A DNA stretch of 64,000 nucleotides, taken from Haloferax litoreum. GTDB lineage: Archaea > Halobacteriota > Halobacteria > Halobacteriales > Haloferacaceae. The position numbers and the translations under genes were made by a program. The notes under the pieces were generated by a model, which was given only the letters and a program-made list of their open reading frames with translations, made no database searches and was not told where the DNA came from. The stretch is taken from NCBI RefSeq assembly GCF_009674605.1, contig NZ_WKJO01000001.1, forward strand, positions 2,418,001 to 2,482,000. The letters run 5' to 3'. Positions 29,221 to 37,763 of this stretch are shown one piece after another. Every line of letters begins with the position of its first letter. Positions within the stretch are counted from its first letter, which is position 1.

Positions 29221-29598
29221 TCACAGGGTCTCGATTATGCATGCACTTGGATATGTCCGTTACCGCAACGGGTGGTGAACGCCGGAGTGCGTCGTCGCCG
29301 CGACACGCGTCCGAGAACCGTCTGCCGAGACAGGCCAACCGTAACTGGTTCCTGTTACGTTGGGGTGGGTGTGAATTGGTGGAGCAGTGGCCGATTTCTC
29401 CTCGGATTTGGCAATTTTCTCCCGAACAGTCGAAAAAGACCGAGAAGCGATTATAAACCGTCTCGTGCGCTCTGAAGTGTTTGTAAAACGTTTCAAAAAC
29501 GTCCTAACCGGGTTCGTTCGGGGATAAAGAGTGAGAAAAGCGAGCGAATTCACCGTAACGCTCGGCCCCTTATATGATGGTCCCAGTTGTATGGATGA
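29221..29598. other. Intergenic region between purM and a small membrane protein
   Basis: No protein-like frame. It contains the inverted repeat ACGTTT-CAA-AAACGT (29488-29502), which overlaps the palindrome AAACGTTT, and the TATA element of the next gene (CCTTATAT, 29568-29575). Confidence 0.45.
29568..29575 (+). promoter_or_regulatory. TATA element of the 80-residue membrane protein
   Basis: CCTTATAT, 27 bases before ATG 29599, which supports that start over the later ATG at 29605. Confidence 0.55.
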
Positions 29599-29841
29599 AT
29601 GACGATGTCCGGAATCCCCTCCACCACCGACTCGATCGCCCTCGACTTCGCCTCCACGGTCGGTCGCCTCGCGTACCAACCGATAGAAGCCGTCGCGTTC
29701 TGGTCAGCCGTCGCCCTTCCAATTGCATACTTGCCCCTCCTCGCGAACGGTCTCACCTCCGCTGACGTGCCTCTATTCGTGGGTCTCTTGGCGCTCCACG
29801 CGACGATGCTGGTCCTCGGACGCGGACACGCACAGGACTAA
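29599..29841 (+). CDS. Small membrane protein, 80 residues
   Basis: Starts MTMSGIPSTT and contains two hydrophobic segments, about residues 32-51 (AFWSAVALPIAYLPLLANGL) and 56-73 (PLFVGLLALHATMLVLG), so two membrane helices joined by a short loop. The TATA spacing and the G/C-rich third codon positions support it as a real gene. Function unknown; no family recognised. It is followed by a 240-base gap that has no apparent gene and then the convergent M50 gene. Confidence 0.65.
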   Translation: MTMSGIPSTTDSIALDFASTVGRLAYQPIEAVAFWSAVALPIAYLPLLANGLTSADVPLFVGLLALHATMLVLGRGHAQD

Positions 29842-30081
29842 CCCGAGACATCCGCTACGGTACTGCGTTCGACTCCACTCTGGACTCGTCTCGGACCCCG
29901 AGACGTCTGCTGTTGCCCCAGCAGGCGTCGATTGGTCCCACTCCCTTCACGCTGCAACTGCACCTCCACTCTCCATGTTTTTCACCTGTTGAGCCTCAGT
30001 TCTCACGATTCACTCGACGGCACGTGAGCGAGTGAGAAACGAGGTCGGTGAGTACAACCGACCGACGGTGGTGACGCGAGT

Positions 30082-30705
30082 TCAGAACCCGACGAACAGG
30101 AGGAGTCCCACGGTCAAGAGAATCGAGAGGACGAGGACACCCGCGAAGACGGGGGTACTCCACGCTTTGACCGTCCGACCGTCGAGCGACCCGAACGGGA
30201 GCATGTTGAACGCCGCGAGGAACGCGTTGATGACGAGTCCACGCGCGCCGATGAGTTCGATGACGCCAGACCCGAGGACGACCCCTGCGACGAAGAGGGG
30301 GGCGAAGGCGACGAGGAGCAGGAGGTTCGTCGCTGGTCCGGCCAGCGCGATGAGACCGTGTTCGCGTTCGGTGAGCATCCCGCGGTGGTAGACGGCACCC
30401 GGTGCGGCGAAGATGAACCCGACGAGGGCGCTCATGATGGCGATGCCGAGCATACTGTAGTCGGCGCGGAACTCGGCGATTTGCCCGTACCGAACGGCGA
30501 CGACTTTGTGGGCGACTTCGTGAAGGAGGAAGCCCACACCGGCGGTCAACAGACTCACGACGAGTGCGAGGCCGAACGACCCGCCGAGGAGCATCGAAAT
30601 CGCTCGCTGGCCGCCACCGGCGAAGAAGATAGCGAATGCGAGACCCAGCGCGACCCACGCGACCACGAGGTCACGCAGTTCACGCGACGAGAAGGTGATG
30701 TTCAC
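30082..30705 (-). CDS. M50 (site-2 protease-like) membrane metalloprotease, GTG start
   Basis: A 207-residue integral membrane protein. The zinc motif HEVAH is at residues 62-66 within a helix, and the second family motif N167-x-x-P170-x4-D175-G supplies the third ligand. Around six helices are visible. It begins with GTG 30705, which overlaps the TGA of the TraB gene in a four-base GTGA; the longer frame to 31050 lies in the TraB gene. It would cleave transmembrane proteins inside the membrane. It has no PDZ or CBS domain, so this is a minimal S2P. Confidence 0.88.
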   Translation of the reverse strand: MNITFSSRELRDLVVAWVALGLAFAIFFAGGGQRAISMLLGGSFGLALVVSLLTAGVGFLLHEVAHKVVAVRYGQIAEFRADYSMLGIAIMSALVGFIFAAPGAVYHRGMLTEREHGLIALAGPATNLLLLVAFAPLFVAGVVLGSGVIELIGARGLVINAFLAAFNMLPFGSLDGRTVKAWSTPVFAGVLVLSILLTVGLLLFVGF

Positions 30706-32378
30706 GCGAGCGTCCTCCAGATGAGGTCGGCACTGTTCGCCGCGCCTTCGAGCATGAGGTTCGTGACGCCCGTGATGCCGCCGAGGTCCGCCGCGATGAC
30801 CGGGAGGACGTACGTTACGAAGAGGAAACTCGCGATGATGCTCCCGATGTTCGTCATCGCCACGACCATGATGAGTTTGAACAGTGGAACGTCGAACATC
30901 TGGCCCACGAGGTCGGCGATAGGCGTCTCTTCGTCGGAGAGAATCTCGTTCAACTTGCCGATGTCGCCGACGTTGACGGGCGTGTGGCGGAGTTCGACGT
31001 AGCCAGTGAACCATCCCGGAGCGAGAAGCGGGTTGATGGAGGTCATCCACGCGACGGCACCGCCGACGAGGGCGGAGGTCCAGCGCGCGCCGGCGAGTTT
31101 AGCGAGGCCAGCGGCGAAGATACCGTTGATGAGGAACCACGCACCGAAGATGGTCAGGAGGCGCTGGTTCCCGACACCCGCCATCGCGAGGAGGACGAAG
31201 AACGCGACGAACACGGCGGTGATGCCGAATCCGACTATCTTCCCCCACGGGAACCCGTCTTTCTCGGCGACGCCGACGAGTGACTCCATCGGGGGAAGTG
31301 TCTGCGGGTTCTCGAGGTAGCCTTCGATACCGGCTTTGTGGCCAGCGCCGACCACGGCGACCACGCTCCGACCCGACTGGCGAAGTGCGACGAGTTGGTG
31401 GGCGATGTAGGCGTCACGCTCGTCGATGAGGGCTTCGGCACCGCCCGGACTGAACCGGCGGAACTCTTCCATCATCGCAGAGACCACGTCGCCGTCGGTC
31501 AGGTCGGCCATGTCGAACTCTTCGACGTCAGTTCCCTCGGCCGGTGTGAACAGGCCGACGGCGTTCAAGACGGTCCCGACGGCGACACCGACGGCGACGC
31601 CAGCGAGGATACCGACGACGAGACTGCCGACGATGGTCGTCCCGAGACCACCGAGAATCGACGTGACGAGACCGGTCCCATATCCGAGTCCGAACCCGCC
31701 GATGAGTCCAACCGCCGCGCCCCCACCGAGTCCAGCGAGCAGGGCGTCGTCGCCGCTCAGGGAGAACGACGCGAGTGTGTAGAGGAGATACGCCGCCGCC
31801 GCGCCGACGACTGCGCCGGTCGCTGCGCGCGTCAAGAAGAGGTCCGAGATACCGACCACGTCGCCGTAGAGGCCGACGAGTGGCCCGAGGAAGACGCCGA
31901 CGGCGATGCCAGCGATAGCACCGACACCGCGTGCGTCGGCGACGCCGAACGCGAGGTCACCAGCCATACGCATCTTTTCGAGCGTCCCCATCCGTCGCCA
32001 GAAGCGCTGGATGGTCGTCTGGATGTCACGGTCGACGAGTGCGACGTCGAGACCTTCTTCTTCGGCCGTCTCGACCGCCGCGAGCATGTCTGCACCGGGT
32101 TTCACGTCGAACTTGTCTCCCATCCGTGACTGGACGTACGAGAGCATCCAGTAGGCGATAAACTGGAAGACGGTGTTACCGCGGAGCAAGTCGCGCGCTT
32201 CGATATCGTCTGGCGTTCCGCCCTTCAACTGTCGGTACCGACCCTCGTCGAGTTCGACCGCGACAACGTCTGGGCGTTCCGATTTGACGGTCTCTTCGAC
32301 CTCTCGGACGCTGTCGGCCGAGACGTGGGCCGTCCCGACGACGTGGACGTGGCCCTCGCCGGGCGACGAATCGTTCAT
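30702..32378 (-). CDS. TraB/PrgY family membrane protein
   Basis: A 558-residue protein from ATG 32378 (MNDSSPGEGHVHVVGTAH). The N-terminal 230 residues contain the TraB motifs: GTAHVS (15-20), ELDEGRY (42-48) and IQTTIQRFWRR. About 280 residues rich in glycine helices follow, giving roughly eight membrane segments, including two glycine-zipper-like stretches. The Enterococcus relative PrgY/TraB lowers peptide pheromone activity; the archaeal function is unknown, and the conserved residues suggest a tiki-like metalloprotease fold. A second ATG at 32426 is less likely because the TATA element lies between. It overlaps the M50 gene. Confidence 0.85.
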   Translation of the reverse strand: MNDSSPGEGHVHVVGTAHVSADSVREVEETVKSERPDVVAVELDEGRYRQLKGGTPDDIEARDLLRGNTVFQFIAYWMLSYVQSRMGDKFDVKPGADMLAAVETAEEEGLDVALVDRDIQTTIQRFWRRMGTLEKMRMAGDLAFGVADARGVGAIAGIAVGVFLGPLVGLYGDVVGISDLFLTRAATGAVVGAAAAYLLYTLASFSLSGDDALLAGLGGGAAVGLIGGFGLGYGTGLVTSILGGLGTTIVGSLVVGILAGVAVGVAVGTVLNAVGLFTPAEGTDVEEFDMADLTDGDVVSAMMEEFRRFSPGGAEALIDERDAYIAHQLVALRQSGRSVVAVVGAGHKAGIEGYLENPQTLPPMESLVGVAEKDGFPWGKIVGFGITAVFVAFFVLLAMAGVGNQRLLTIFGAWFLINGIFAAGLAKLAGARWTSALVGGAVAWMTSINPLLAPGWFTGYVELRHTPVNVGDIGKLNEILSDEETPIADLVGQMFDVPLFKLIMVVAMTNIGSIIASFLFVTYVLPVIAADLGGITGVTNLMLEGAANSADLIWRTLA

Positions 32379-32399
32379 CGCCGGGTTTACCGGCCCACG

Positions 32400-32409
32400 G
32401 TTTTTATCC
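32400..32409. promoter_or_regulatory. Shared TATA element of divergent TraB and glycerate kinase genes
   Basis: GTTTTTATCC on the plus strand (GGATAAAAAC on the minus strand) lies in the centre of a 53-base intergenic gap. It is about 27 bases from both ATG 32378 (minus) and ATG 32432 (plus), so one AT-rich element can serve two leaderless genes. Confidence 0.6.
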
Positions 32410-32431
32410 GTGTCGGCATCACCCACGAACC

Positions 32432-33754
32432 ATGCAGGATTTCGATGCGCGAACGCCGACCCGTGCCCACGAGACGGCCGTCGAGTGTCTCCGTGGGGGC
32501 GTCGAGGCCGTCCTCCCCGAACGCGTCGTCAGCAACTCCGTCTCACTCGACGACGACGTGCTCTCTATTGCGGACTCTACCTACGACCTCTTCTCGTACG
32601 ACCGAATTCTCGTCGTTGGCGGCGGAAAAGCGGGAGACGGCGTGGCGGATGCACTCGAAGATATCCTCGGCGACCGAATCGACGCGGGCGTGGTCGTGAC
32701 GCCGAATCCGGGCGATGGAGACCGAATCGACCGCCTGCCCGGTGACCATCCGGTTCCTTCGGAACGCGGCGTCGAGAGTACCCGCCCCCTCGTGGACCTC
32801 GTCTCCGACCTCGACGAACGAACCCTCGTCCTCGTCGCCGTCACCGGTGGGGCGAGTGCGATTCTCCCGGCCCCTGTAGACGGAATCTCGCTTTCGGACC
32901 TCCGCGAGACGACGGACCAGTTGCTCGCGAGTGGTGCGGAGATTCACGACCTCAACGCCGTCAGAAAGCACCTCTCGACGCTCAAGGGTGGCGGCCTCGC
33001 CCGCCTCGCGTCGCCGGCGACTGTCGTCGGACTCGTCCTCTCGGACGTGGTCGGAAACGACCTCGGCGTCATCGCCTCGGGGCCGACGGCCCCCGACGAG
33101 ACGACCTACGACGACGCCCTCGACGTGCTGGACCGGTTCGACCTCGACGTTCCGAAGTCGGTTCGGACACGCCTCGCTCGTGGGTCTGCGGGAGACGTAC
33201 CAGAGACGCCCAAACCCGGCGATTCGGTGTTCGACCGGGTCGAGAACCACGTCCTCGCCGATACGTTCACCGCGCTCGATGCGGCCCGTGAGGTTGCGAC
33301 CGACCGCGGGTACAACACCGTTATCCTCTCGTCTCGCGTACGCGGCGAAGCGCGAGAAGCGGCGAAGACGCACGTCGCCGTCGCCGAAGAGGTTCTCGCC
33401 ACTGGGAATCCGCTCGATACCCCTGCCGTGATTCTCTCGGGCGGCGAGTGCACGGTCACCGTCAGGGGAGACGGGTCGGGCGGCCCGAACCTCGAATTCT
33501 GCCTCGCCGCCGCGCCCGAACTCCCGGTGGACGTGGTCCTCGCCAGCATCGACAGCGACGGAAAAGACGGCGGAACCGGCGTTGCCGGTGCCCTCGTGGA
33601 TGCGCCGTCCGTCTCCGCACGGGACGCACACACCGCGTTGGCCAAGAACGATGCACTGCCAACGCTCCGCGCCGCCGACGCACTCGTCGACACGGGACCG
33701 ACTGGGACCAACGTCAACGACTTGCGGGTGCTGGTCGTCGACCCGAGCGAGTAA
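32432..33754 (+). CDS. Glycerate 2-kinase (MOFRL family)
   Basis: A 440-residue class II glycerate kinase. Motifs are VVGGGKAGDGVADAL near residue 60, LPGDHPVPS, VAVTGGASAILPAPV, the LNAVRKHLSTLKGGGLA catalytic segment with the phosphate-binding lysines, SDVVGNDLGVIASGPTAPD and the C-terminal MOFRL signature GPTGTNVNDLRVL. It phosphorylates D-glycerate to 2-phosphoglycerate, feeding lower glycolysis. It could use glycerate from serine, glyoxylate or nonphosphorylative sugar breakdown. Hydroxypyruvate reductase was an old annotation of this family. It has its own leaderless promoter shared with TraB. Confidence 0.9.
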   Translation: MQDFDARTPTRAHETAVECLRGGVEAVLPERVVSNSVSLDDDVLSIADSTYDLFSYDRILVVGGGKAGDGVADALEDILGDRIDAGVVVTPNPGDGDRIDRLPGDHPVPSERGVESTRPLVDLVSDLDERTLVLVAVTGGASAILPAPVDGISLSDLRETTDQLLASGAEIHDLNAVRKHLSTLKGGGLARLASPATVVGLVLSDVVGNDLGVIASGPTAPDETTYDDALDVLDRFDLDVPKSVRTRLARGSAGDVPETPKPGDSVFDRVENHVLADTFTALDAAREVATDRGYNTVILSSRVRGEAREAAKTHVAVAEEVLATGNPLDTPAVILSGGECTVTVRGDGSGGPNLEFCLAAAPELPVDVVLASIDSDGKDGGTGVAGALVDAPSVSARDAHTALAKNDALPTLRAADALVDTGPTGTNVNDLRVLVVDPSE

Positions 33755-33823
33755 CGAGGCGTGGTCGACTGGGCTGACCGTCGGGACAACAAGTTTGTAA
33801 CCTCCCGTGTAGTATCGGCTGGT

Positions 33824-34441
33824 ATGGCAGGTTTGCTGCCCTCCGCTCCAGACACCTCCTCTGCAGACGAGGCCGCGCCCAGAGTCATCGGACTCGGCGA
33901 CGACGAGGCCTCTGACCTCCTGTCGGCGCTCTCGTCTGCAACCGCCCGTCACATCCTCGCTGCGCTCCACGAGCAACCCACCAACGCCGCGGACCTCGCA
34001 GAGCGTGTCGAAACCTCCCTCCAGAACGTCCAGTACCACCTCCGAAAACTGGACGCTGCCGGTCTCATCGAAGTGGTCGACACCGTCTACTCTGAGAAGG
34101 GACGAGAGATGAAAGTGTATGCCCCCGCTGACAGACCACTCGTCGTCGTCGCGGCAACCGAAGAGACAAGGTCGGGAGTCGCGAGTATCCTCAGTAGCCT
34201 CCTCGGTGCCGTGGCAGTCTTGGGACTCCTCTCTGCACTCGTCCAGTGGTTCGCGATGCGCGGCCTCCGTGAGATTGCACCGGTCGCCCAGTCCGGCGGT
34301 GCAGAGGCGGACGCCGTGACGACAGTGGCCACCGAAGCGGCCCCAGCAGTCGTGCAGGGATTCCCGCCGGGACTGGCGTTCTTCGCGGGTGGCCTCGTCA
34401 TCCTCCTCGCAATCGCAGTCGTCCAGTTCTCCCGTCGGTGA
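33824..34441 (+). CDS. ArsR-type winged-helix protein with C-terminal membrane anchor
   Basis: A 205-residue protein from ATG 33824. Residues 30-100 are a winged helix (DLLSALSSATARHILAALHEQPTNAADLAERVETSLQNVQYHLRKLDAAGLIEV in outline), and two hydrophobic segments follow (about 118-138 and 180-200), which tether the DNA-binding domain to the membrane. An acidic alanine-rich stretch connects them. Such membrane-tethered HTH proteins are common in haloarchaea and may sense envelope or stress signals; the target is unknown. The upstream TATA-like AAGTTTGTAAC is at 33791-33801. Confidence 0.85.
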   Translation: MAGLLPSAPDTSSADEAAPRVIGLGDDEASDLLSALSSATARHILAALHEQPTNAADLAERVETSLQNVQYHLRKLDAAGLIEVVDTVYSEKGREMKVYAPADRPLVVVAATEETRSGVASILSSLLGAVAVLGLLSALVQWFAMRGLREIAPVAQSGGAEADAVTTVATEAAPAVVQGFPPGLAFFAGGLVILLAIAVVQFSRR

Positions 34442-34546
34442 CGAGCGGTTTCGCCGACCTTCTAGAAATATGACTGGTTCTCGCGCACCTGTTTTGGGAA
34501 TCGTCGGTGGGGTAACTATTCGTACTCCGCGAAACTACAGAGTAGC

Positions 34547-34990
34547 ATGAAACACCGTGCCGTGGTCCGTGGTATCGGGGTCGGTGTCGGTGAGGACGGG
34601 TCGAGCGTCCCCGCAGTCATACTAGAGGCCCGCGACGAGTTCCTCCCGATTGTCATCACGTCGGACCAGGCTCAAGCCATCCAACTCGGTCTCTCAGGCG
34701 AGCAGTTCGAGCGTCCGCTGACACACGACTTGCTCGTCGAGATGGTGACTGAGTTCGGTGGCGCTATCGACAGTATCCGAATCGACGACATCTCGAACGG
34801 GACGTTCTACGCGAAAGTCGACGCCGAACGCTACCAACACGGGGAGGCACAGACGTTCGTGTTCGACGCCCGCCCGAGCGACGCCATCTCCCTCGCGATC
34901 CGCGTCGACTGCCCGATTCTCATCTCCGACGGCGTCCTCGACGCGGCGGGCCAACCGCCCGAGGCCTTCGACGTCGACTTCGACGAGTGA
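34547..34990 (+). CDS. Bifunctional nuclease-family (DUF151) protein
   Basis: A 147-residue protein of the BFN/DUF151 family. Signature parts are VVRGIGVGVGEDG, ILEARDEFLPIVITSDQA and the ending RPSDAISLAIRVDCPILISDGVLDAAG in outline. Plant members have DNase and RNase activity, and a Thermotoga structure is known, but archaeal function is unproven. It is cytoplasmic. It is followed 55 bases downstream by the thioesterase gene in the same direction. Confidence 0.88.
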   Translation: MKHRAVVRGIGVGVGEDGSSVPAVILEARDEFLPIVITSDQAQAIQLGLSGEQFERPLTHDLLVEMVTEFGGAIDSIRIDDISNGTFYAKVDAERYQHGEAQTFVFDARPSDAISLAIRVDCPILISDGVLDAAGQPPEAFDVDFDE

Positions 34991-35045
34991 CCGCGGTGCG
35001 GTCAGGTCCTACGATTTCAAGCCCCCTCGGTGCGACGCCCCGTTC

Positions 35046-35531
35046 ATGAGCGAACGTACTGCGACCCTCGCAGAGTCTCAGACGGAGATGACCGAACTCC
35101 TCCTTCCGAACGACACTAACAACCTCGGACGCGCCCTCGGTGGGGCCGTCCTCCACTGGATGGACATCTGCGGCGCGATTGCCGCGATGCGCTTTTGCAA
35201 CCGCCAGTGCGTCACCGCCTCGATGGATCACGTCGACTTCATCGGTCCCATCGACCTCGGCGAAGTCGCGGTCATGGAGGCGTACGTCTTCAACGTCGGT
35301 CGGACGAGCATCGACGTAAAAGTCGACGTGCACGCGGAGAATCCGAAGACCGACGAACGACGCAAGACGACCACCTCGTTCCTGACGTTCGTTGCCCTCG
35401 ACGACGACGGCACGCCGACCCCGGTTCCGCGACTCGTCTGTGAGACCGAAGCGGAGAAAGAACTCCGCGCGGAGGCAGTCGCCGCCCGTGCCGACCAGTT
35501 GGAGTCCGTCATCGAGCGGATGGAAGAGTGA
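35046..35531 (+). CDS. Acyl-CoA thioesterase, hotdog fold
   Basis: A 161-residue BACH/YciA-type hotdog protein. The N-terminal TEMTELLLPNDTNNLGRALGGAVLHWMDICGA segment (in outline) carries the catalytic region with the conserved Asp/Asn and HWMD, followed by VTASMDHVDFIGP and the EAYVFNVGRTSIDVKVDV strand. It hydrolyses acyl-CoA in the cytoplasm; chain length is not predictable. Haloarchaea lack fatty-acid synthase, so it may act on CoA esters of amino-acid or polyester metabolism. ATG 35046 was chosen because the longer frame overlaps the nuclease gene. Confidence 0.88.
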   Translation: MSERTATLAESQTEMTELLLPNDTNNLGRALGGAVLHWMDICGAIAAMRFCNRQCVTASMDHVDFIGPIDLGEVAVMEAYVFNVGRTSIDVKVDVHAENPKTDERRKTTTSFLTFVALDDDGTPTPVPRLVCETEAEKELRAEAVAARADQLESVIERMEE

Positions 35532-35573
35532 CTCTGCGAGTCAGGTGACGCTCGTCGGGGGCGAATCGGCTAA

Positions 35574-35581
35574 CCCTTATC
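35574..35581 (+). promoter_or_regulatory. TATA element of the 151-residue hypothetical gene
   Basis: CCCTTATC, 27 bases before ATG 35606. Confidence 0.5.
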
Positions 35582-35605
35582 CGGGAAGACGCCTCACCCT
35601 CTGTC

Positions 35606-36061
35606 ATGCTCGACGTTTCCGCCCCCGACCCGCCGTCGCTCCCGAAGGTCGACCCGAACCAGTACGAGGACGCTCAGGTCGCGGTCGACGCCGACTTCAA
35701 ACGGACCGAACTGGAGGCGTTCCTGAACGAGGGTGCGTGGGAAGATGCGTTCGAAGAGTGGACGGCAGAGACGCCCGTCACCGAAGACCAGTGGCAGGTC
35801 GTCCTCGAACTCGACCTGCTCTCGTACTTCGACTTCTTCTGGGACGACTTCGCCGACCGCGTCGGGTATCACGCACCGGGAATCCCCGAAGACTGGAAGG
35901 AGCGACAACTGCACCCCAAACTGACCTCGTGGGGGCAGGTGTCGTCGATAAACGCGGGCCTCACCGAACTCGGACAACAGGTGTGTGACGTGCTCAAAGA
36001 CGACTACATCGACTGGGAGTCGTCGTACGAGGCACCAGACGACCTTCCAGACTTCGACTGA
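35606..36061 (+). CDS. Conserved hypothetical protein, 151 residues
   Basis: No family recognised. It starts MLDVSAPDPPSLPKVDP, is rich in acidic and aromatic residues (FDFFWDDFAD near residue 75) and has no signal, membrane segment or cysteine. Predicted to be a soluble mostly helical protein with two clusters (DQWQVVLELDLLSYF and SSINAGLTELGQQVCDVLK). A clean TATA element and a codon pattern like the neighbours show that it is a real gene. Context gives no clue to its function. Confidence 0.75.
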   Translation: MLDVSAPDPPSLPKVDPNQYEDAQVAVDADFKRTELEAFLNEGAWEDAFEEWTAETPVTEDQWQVVLELDLLSYFDFFWDDFADRVGYHAPGIPEDWKERQLHPKLTSWGQVSSINAGLTELGQQVCDVLKDDYIDWESSYEAPDDLPDFD

Positions 36062-36228
36062 GCAGGGACGGGACACCCCGATGGGAGCGCGGGTCGCAGG
36101 TCGTATTCGCCCCGGGCGCGTGAGCTAATTCCAGACAGAGACGGTCGCAACTAACGCTGCCGCAGGGTGACAGCAGGGAGACACTTGGGCGGCATCCGGT
36201 GACATCAGGGTGAGATTTGGGAAAACCC

Positions 36229-36236
36229 TCAAATAT
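36229..36236 (+). promoter_or_regulatory. TATA element of the DUF4397 gene
   Basis: TCAAATAT, about 30 bases before ATG 36264, inside the longer frame from 36210. It supports the start at the twin-arginine signal. Confidence 0.5.
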
Positions 36237-36263
36237 GCACTGACGATTCCATCTTTCGTCGCT

Positions 36264-37670
36264 ATGACGAATCTAAAGCGCCGTGAGATGCTGCGTGGAA
36301 TCGGTGGTGTAGCCATCATCGGTGGCCTCGCCGGTTGTACGGGAAGTGGAAATACTGGTGGCGGAGACGACTCCGAGACAACGACCGAAGCCGAGATGAA
36401 CGAGACGACGACGTCGCCGACGCCCGAACCGGAGATGGCGATGGTCCGCGTCGCGCACCTCTCGCCCGACGCCCCGAACGTCGACGTATACGTCGATGGC
36501 GAAGTCGCCCTCTCGGACGTTCCATTCGGTGCCGTCAGCGACTACCTCTCGGTTCCAGTCGGAACTCGGATGGTGAAGGTCACGGCCGCCGGTGACGAAT
36601 CGACCGTCGCCTTCGAAGGCGACGTTCCGGTCGAAGAAGCGACCTACACCGTCGCCGCCGTCGGCGAACTGGGAGAAGGCACGTTCGAACCGCTCATCCT
36701 CGAAGACGACGTCTCGCTCCCCGATGCCGACATGGCCCGCGTCCGCGTCGTCCACGCGTCTCCCGACGCACCCGCCGTGGACATCACCGCCGGCGACCAG
36801 ACGCTCTTCGACGGCGTCGAGTTCACGCAGTCCGGCAGTGTCGAAGTCCCCGCTGACACCTACACCCTACAAGTCAGAGGCGACACCGAGTCGAACGATG
36901 GCGACGCAGTCGCCGAGTTCGACGTCCAACTCGCCGGCGAGACGGTCTACACCGTCTTCGCCGCAGGCTACCTCTCGCCCCCCGAAGACGCGATGGACAA
37001 GGCGTTCCGCCCAATCGCCGTCGTCGACGCCGGCATGGGTGGCGGCGGTCTGTTGGACGTGGACCTCCGCGCAGCACACCTCTCGCCTGACGCCCCGAAC
37101 GTGGACGTCCTCGTCGACGAAGAAGTCGCCCTCTCCGACGTGCCCTTCGGTGCCGTCAGTGACTACCTCGGACTGACCTCCGGCATGCACCAAGTGACGA
37201 TTCGCGCGACAGAGGCACCCGACACCGTGGTCTTCGACGCGGAACTCGACTTGATGGCCGGTGCGTACACCGCCGCCGCTATCGGCGAACTCGAAGACGG
37301 CGCGGAGAACGCGTTCGAAGTCGTGCTTCTGGAAGACGACCGGTCTGCCCCCGCTGACGATATGGCCCGCATTCGTGTCTTCCACGCCTCGCCCGACGCA
37401 CCCGCCGTCGACGTGACCGTCAAATCGGCCGACCTCACGCTCGTCGACGGTGCCGCGTTCGGTGACACGGCGACGGTCGAAGTCGCCGCCGGCGAGTACA
37501 CCCTCGAAATACGCGGCGACACTGAGATGAACGATGGCGACGTCGTCGCCGAGTTCGACGTCGCACCCGAGGGCGGCCGTGCGTACACCGCCATCGCACA
37601 GGGTTACCTGACGACGGACGACGAACCCACGGACGCTGCCTTCGACCTCCAACTCGTCGCCGACAACTAA
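36264..37670 (+). CDS. DUF4397 Tat lipoprotein with a duplicated two-module unit
   Basis: A 468-residue surface protein. The signal has twin arginines at 6-7 (KRREML) and a lipobox LAGC with Cys25, so export by Tat and lipid anchoring are expected. A Thr/Glu linker (30-60) precedes four beta-rich modules of DUF4397 type arranged A-B-A-B. The A modules share AHLSPDAPNVDV and DVPFGAVSDYL; the B modules share HASPDAPAVD and RGDTE.NDGD.VAEFDV. The duplication is recent, as identity between the copies is high over about 200 residues. Ligand unknown; the family is extracellular and often linked to adhesion or metal or redox proteins. Confidence 0.92.
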   Translation: MTNLKRREMLRGIGGVAIIGGLAGCTGSGNTGGGDDSETTTEAEMNETTTSPTPEPEMAMVRVAHLSPDAPNVDVYVDGEVALSDVPFGAVSDYLSVPVGTRMVKVTAAGDESTVAFEGDVPVEEATYTVAAVGELGEGTFEPLILEDDVSLPDADMARVRVVHASPDAPAVDITAGDQTLFDGVEFTQSGSVEVPADTYTLQVRGDTESNDGDAVAEFDVQLAGETVYTVFAAGYLSPPEDAMDKAFRPIAVVDAGMGGGGLLDVDLRAAHLSPDAPNVDVLVDEEVALSDVPFGAVSDYLGLTSGMHQVTIRATEAPDTVVFDAELDLMAGAYTAAAIGELEDGAENAFEVVLLEDDRSAPADDMARIRVFHASPDAPAVDVTVKSADLTLVDGAAFGDTATVEVAAGEYTLEIRGDTEMNDGDVVAEFDVAPEGGRAYTAIAQGYLTTDDEPTDAAFDLQLVADN

Positions 37671-37763
37671 TCGGGATTCGAACTCCCGTTAGCCGGCGAC
37701 TTCGACGGGTAACCTCTCAGATAGCCGATGTGCTTAGGTCGGTATCTGACGTAGTACGGGGCG

